Assembly: GCF_047973035.1 (NCBI RefSeq) | Contig: NZ_JBKEBF010000006.1 | Span: forward strand, 24,610-88,609 | DNA from: Oleidesulfovibrio sp047973035 | GTDB taxonomy: Bacteria; Desulfobacterota; Desulfovibrionia; Desulfovibrionales; Desulfovibrionaceae | Direction: 5' to 3' | Length of the DNA stretch: 64,000 bases | In this document: positions 61,174-64,000 of the stretch, one piece after another | Layout of the letters: each line of letters opens with the position of its first letter | How positions within the stretch are numbered: the stretch's first letter is position 1 | The notes under the pieces: generated by a model | Database searches by the model: none | Told to the model about the DNA's origin: nothing | Seen by the model: the letters and a program-made list of their open reading frames with translations, nothing else | Made by a program: the position numbers and the translations under genes

Positions 61174-61189
61174 TGTCGGCTGGCTGACA
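61174..61189 (-). promoter_or_regulatory. CooA-type operator upstream of cooS
   Basis: On the minus strand this reads TGTCA-N6-CGACA, matching the known CooA recognition pattern of Rhodospirillum rubrum exactly in both half-sites. It lies between cooA and cooS, about 98 bases before the cooS start. CO-dependent activation of cooSC is the natural reading. Confidence 0.8.
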
Positions 61190-61218
61190 CTAGGATGAAA
61201 AAAGTTGTGAAAACTGCG

Positions 61219-61869
61219 TTATTGCTGTGCCTGCTGCCGTAGCGCTTCCATATCTGGTATTAACCATGCGGAACGCCCGCGTTTTTGCATGATGCCTTCA
61301 CGGACCAGGTTATTAAGCAGTGTCGATACCGTCTGGCGTGTGGCTCCCATATGTTGCGAAAGCTGCTCGGTGGTTACGGCAAGGCGCAGTTCGGTACCTT
61401 CATCGGTTTGTACTCCTGTGCGCAGGGCTTCCTTGTATAAAAAAGCTGTCAGGCGGGAATAAATATCCTGAAACGCAAGGCTGCCGATGATGGAAAATGA
61501 GTTGTTCAGAATCTGTCCGAGCACACGGACCATTGTTCTGTTAAATAACGGCACTTCGCTCATGCACCGTTTGACGGACTGTACATCTGTTACCAGCAGG
61601 GATGATTCTTCCAGCGCCTGCGCAAAACAGCCCGCGTGCGTGGAATACAGGTCGCCTGCTTCAAGAACGCCAAGTGTAAACTCTTTATCTTCAAACCCTA
61701 AATAAATGCGCACCCGCCCGCTGGCGATGATGAATACAAGGTTTTCATCGGCATCGGGATGAAAGGCTATTGCACCCTTGGCCACTGCCCGCTGATGGAA
61801 AATGTTATGCAAATCTGCAAGTTCGGGACGCTTCAATTCGTCCAGCAAGTTGATTTCAGAAAACTTCAA
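61219..61869 (-). CDS. cooA: CooA-type CO-sensing CRP/FNR regulator
   Basis: A 216-residue CRP-family activator. It has an N-terminal cyclic-nucleotide-like sensory domain, a long dimerisation helix (about 113-135), and a C-terminal winged helix (LAVTTEQLSQHMGATRQTVSTLLNNLV). CooA of R. rubrum binds heme through His77, Cys75 and Pro2. Here STHAGC (about 76-81) keeps the histidine, has Ser in place of Cys75, and residue 2 is not proline. The start is TTG with GGGGGGAT upstream. Adjacency to cooSC and a matching operator support CO sensing. The ligand set differs from the classic protein. Confidence 0.85.
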   Translation of the reverse strand: MKFSEINLLDELKRPELADLHNIFHQRAVAKGAIAFHPDADENLVFIIASGRVRIYLGFEDKEFTLGVLEAGDLYSTHAGCFAQALEESSLLVTDVQSVKRCMSEVPLFNRTMVRVLGQILNNSFSIIGSLAFQDIYSRLTAFLYKEALRTGVQTDEGTELRLAVTTEQLSQHMGATRQTVSTLLNNLVREGIMQKRGRSAWLIPDMEALRQQAQQ

Positions 61870-61987
61870 GGCACATCCCCCCGATGGCTTTGTATTGGTA
61901 CGGCATTACAATGTGTAGCATGCGTCAATGTACCCGCGCAACCAAAAGCAATAAATGAAGCAGTCTAATTAGTTGTATAAACAAATG

Positions 61988-62016
61988 AAAAAAGCCCCCG
62001 ACAGTGCGGAGGCTTT
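61988..62016 (-). terminator. Terminator after the membrane protein gene
   Basis: AAAGCC-CCCG and CGG-AGGCTTT form a stem; the minus strand has a T-run. It ends transcription of the 62041 gene. Confidence 0.75.
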
Positions 62017-62040
62017 GATACGTTTTGATTTCGGGTACTT

Positions 62041-62907
62041 TTATATGCTGTCGGCATCCGGTGCACTGCTGCCTTTCAGCGCCAGCAGCAGGCCGGAAAG
62101 GAAACAGGCTTCTGCTGTCAGCTTAAAGACTTCTTCTGCCATATCAATGGCGTGGGCTATCTGCGTGGGGTTTTCTGTAATTTTCAGTACATTGATAACA
62201 AAGTCAGGTCTGCCTGCCATGTCCAGCCCGCTGTGCAGAACAAGAACCACAAAACCGACGCCCAGTACGGTGATAGTCTTTTTGTACCGCAGAATTTCGC
62301 GGCGGTACCAGTAAACTGAAAACATGCCGATAAGTGCGTAGCCAAGAACGATAAAGTCATCCATTCTTTCAGAGAAAGATGAATACTCCATGCCGGAGCC
62401 GCGGTAGATCATTTTATCAAGCCCTTCATGGATGAGTACTTTTTCATCCAGAGCAAGAAATGCAAAACCGGCTGCCATGAGTAGCCAGATGAGCTTGGTC
62501 GACGCAAGGCTGAACGCTTCTCCTTCTGTCCGTTGGCGATATACTTTGCCTGCCGTGATGGAACAGGCAACGAGCAGCATTACAGATGTTGCAGTTACCG
62601 GTCCGCGTTCATCAAACGGTACATTTTTGTACAGGTGGAATGTTACTTCCAACAGGGCGATAGCCACAACTGATCCTGCAATAATGCCGAACAATGACCA
62701 TATGTTTGTTTCGCGGTTCTTCCATGCGTGGCGGATAGTCAGGGCGATGATCAGTTCCGGAATGATATGCAGCATGAAGCCGGAAGCGTACATGGCAAAA
62801 TGTTCAAAGGTGAACGCCATGATGGTTGCCGGCAGAATGAAGGAATCGACAGTGTGACGAAGTTGTTTGGAATAAGGTGTAGTATAGAGCATAGCTTTTT
62901 GAATCAT
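62041..62907 (-). CDS. Multi-pass membrane protein of unknown function
   Basis: A 288-residue membrane protein with about eight hydrophobic helices. Features include FEHFAMYASGFMLHIIPELIIALTI near the start, a loop FLALDEKVLIHEGLDKMIYRG, and a C-terminal VFKLTAEACFLSGLLLAL. Conserved His and Glu in the helices could bind a metal or heme, but no family is recognised. It is a single-gene unit with its own terminator, downstream of which lies cooA in the same direction. Confidence 0.75.
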   Translation of the reverse strand: MIQKAMLYTTPYSKQLRHTVDSFILPATIMAFTFEHFAMYASGFMLHIIPELIIALTIRHAWKNRETNIWSLFGIIAGSVVAIALLEVTFHLYKNVPFDERGPVTATSVMLLVACSITAGKVYRQRTEGEAFSLASTKLIWLLMAAGFAFLALDEKVLIHEGLDKMIYRGSGMEYSSFSERMDDFIVLGYALIGMFSVYWYRREILRYKKTITVLGVGFVVLVLHSGLDMAGRPDFVINVLKITENPTQIAHAIDMAEEVFKLTAEACFLSGLLLALKGSSAPDADSI

Positions 62908-63154
62908 GCTTTAGTTGCGGGGTGCGCAATGTGTCAATGGGGTTACAAAAAAATAAGTACGCTTTGTTATGTCGTACAATTTTGCGCATAACTTTTTTAA
63001 CAGATTCAAATGTGCTGGCTGGTAATATATTAATGATACGGTGAAGGGTGGTTAGCAGCAGAAGGTGCCATGCCGGAGGGCTTATGCTTTCATCCCGGTC
63101 AAGCGCTTGTGACAACGCATTGCCTGCCACGCGTTGGTTTAGTATGCTGCGGGC

Positions 63155-63391
63155 ATGTTGACCGTAAAGTGTGCGGCCTGTCGCCGCAAATTGTGGAAGT
63201 ATCTGAAGCTGGGGCCGGGCGAGGTGCTGCGTTGCCATAAGGACCGCATCAGCAAAGTATTCGGCTTTGAAGAACGCGAAGGAAAAATATGGTGCGTGTG
63301 CGGAAAGCCCATAGGCATAGATAAGGGCACCTATTACAGCATGGTGAAAGGCAACTTTACCTATGCAGGCACCAAAGACCCCAAGCGCTGA
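63155..63391 (+). CDS. Small zinc-ribbon protein
   Basis: A 78-residue basic protein. CAAC near the start (about residues 6-9) and CVCG (about 47-50), with LRCHKD between, look like a zinc ribbon of two Cys pairs. The middle and end (KVFGFEEREGKIWCVCGKPIGIDKGTYYSM) are well formed. The codon pattern and lack of competing frames support a real gene although the ribosome site is weak. I do not recognise a named family; nucleic-acid binding is a guess. Confidence 0.65.
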   Translation: MLTVKCAACRRKLWKYLKLGPGEVLRCHKDRISKVFGFEEREGKIWCVCGKPIGIDKGTYYSMVKGNFTYAGTKDPKR

Positions 63392-63421
63392 TCTGTGGCT
63401 GCTAAAAAAATAAAAAGTTGA

Positions 63422-63450
63422 TTGACAGCCGGATGCCGTGCGTGTAGAAG
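63422..63450 (+). promoter_or_regulatory. Promoter of the tRNA-Val/tRNA-Asp unit
   Basis: TTGACA at 63422-63427, a spacer of exactly 17 bases, and TAGAAG at 63445-63450, ending 12 bases before tRNA-Val. Confidence 0.65.
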
Positions 63451-63461
63451 CTCCATCTCGC

Positions 63462-63537
63462 GGACGGTTAGCTCAGCTGGTAGAGCACTGCCTTCACACG
63501 GCAGGGGCCACAAGTTCAAGTCTTGTACCGTCCACCA
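63462..63537 (+). tRNA. tRNA-Val (CAC)
   Basis: A complete 76-base cloverleaf with encoded CCA. GGACGG pairs with CCGTCC in the acceptor stem, and the anticodon arm CTGCC-TTCACAC-GGCAG gives anticodon CAC. The T-arm carries TTCAAGT. Confidence 0.95.
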
Positions 63538-63544
63538 CATATGC

Positions 63545-63621
<77 letters not shown>

Positions 63622-63634
63622 TTTGTTCATCAAG

Positions 63635-63670
63635 GGCATTAATCATGCGATTAGTGCCTTTTTCTTTTTT
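63635..63670 (+). terminator. Terminator of the tRNA unit
   Basis: GGCATTAATC and GATTAGTGCC form a stem with one wobble pair, followed by TTTTTCTTTTTT. Confidence 0.8.
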
Positions 63671-63794
63671 GGGAGACCTCTTCCCCTGACCATTTGCCCC
63701 CGCCCTTGGTTTTTTATAAGCTGTCTCCTTCGCCTGTCGTATTTGTTGCTGTAAGTTGACACTCTATTTGAGAATTTTGCCATTTCAAAATGAG

Positions 63795-63824
63795 AAAAAG
63801 CCCCGACCAGAGTCAGGGCTTTTT
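63795..63824. terminator. Terminator between tRNA-Asp and the methyltransferase gene
   Basis: AAAAAGCCC-GAC and GTC-GGGCTTTTT form a stem with T-runs on both strands, ending the minus-strand methyltransferase gene. Confidence 0.75.
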
Positions 63825-63838
63825 ATGTCCTTACTCCG

Positions 63839-64000
63839 TCACTTACTGCGGTTTAAAAAAAGCCGCTTACAAGCGATGTTATAGTACCCCTTATCCAACT
63901 CTACACCGATGAATTTTCGGCCCGTAGAAAGAGCCGCTTTTCCAGTTGTCCCAGAACCCATAAAAGGGTCCAGAACAACGCAATCATCTTGAGCTATAGC
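63839..64000 (-). CDS. DNA methyltransferase, C-terminal part
   Basis: The frame enters from the right edge, so only the last 53 residues are seen. They read VVLDPFMGSGTTGKAAL, then GRKFIGVELDKGYYNIACKRL and the stop. This is the SAM-binding motif and C-terminus of N6-adenine or N4-cytosine DNA methyltransferases of the DPFxGSGT group. It lies 217 bases beyond tRNA-Asp, a common insertion site for islands, so it may belong to a restriction-modification system or phage. The missing catalytic motif (DPPY or SPPY) should lie in the unseen part. Confidence 0.85.
   Translation of the reverse strand, partial: AIAQDDCVVLDPFMGSGTTGKAALSTGRKFIGVELDKGYYNIACKRLFLNRSK

Overview
The window looks like the chromosome of a sulfate-reducing bacterium of the Desulfovibrionaceae. 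This is an inference from gene content: a monofunctional CO dehydrogenase (cooS) with its nickel ATPase (cooC) and a CooA-type CO sensor, a large nonulosonate/surface-glycan cluster, and an L-serine dehydratase plus M20 amidohydrolase region. No rRNA gene is present to confirm it.

Region 1 (1 to about 17,366) is a genomic island or phage-satellite-like element. It ends in a 3' fragment of a tRNA-Arg(UCU) gene, next to a tyrosine integrase whose reading frame is cut by an amber codon two residues before the expected catalytic tyrosine. From left to right it carries the end of a YagK/YfjJ (inovirus Gp2-like) protein, a class II Fic protein, two small element proteins, an XRE repressor with repeated operators, a tiny membrane protein, and a two-gene candidate defence module. 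That module is a HEPN-SNF2 helicase followed by a sacsin/HSP90-like ATPase with a C-terminal zinc motif. Then come a gene-free stretch with strong inverted repeats, a Toprim/RepA-like replication protein, a small hypothetical, an AlpA/excisionase-like protein, an unknown gene split by a G9 tract, and the integrase. The helicase gene also contains a C10 tract between its HEPN and helicase domains. Two genes of one island therefore carry long G/C homopolymers able to switch them on and off.

Region 2 (about 17,400 to 21,200) has a TDT-family exporter divergent from a LysR regulator, then an FkbM methyltransferase.

Region 3 (21,223 to 51,158) is one long minus-strand glycan cluster. Transcribed from the right it encodes an epimerase, PseB, a short NeuB/PseI-like synthase, an SpsF-like cytidylyltransferase, PseG, two methyltransferases, a pyruvyltransferase-like protein and a B12-binding radical SAM protein. 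A DXS-like TPP enzyme, an SDR and an ATP-grasp enzyme follow, tightly packed. The distal part has a GH57-like protein, several glycosyltransferases and methyltransferases (some fused), a glycerophosphotransferase and a nucleotidyltransferase. It probably builds a nonulosonate- and phosphoglycerol-containing glycan on flagellin, LPS or a capsule. PseC and PseH are not in the window.

Region 4 (51,500 to 57,100) holds L-serine dehydratase, an M20 amidohydrolase, two small membrane proteins of a putative transporter and a regulator, with two inverted repeats that share a half-site.

Region 5 (57,400 to 64,000) has a TehB-like methyltransferase, cooC, cooS with an upstream CooA box, cooA, a membrane protein, a zinc-ribbon protein, tRNA-Val(CAC) and tRNA-Asp(GUC). 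It ends in the C-terminus of a DNA methyltransferase just beyond tRNA-Asp, possibly the edge of a second island.
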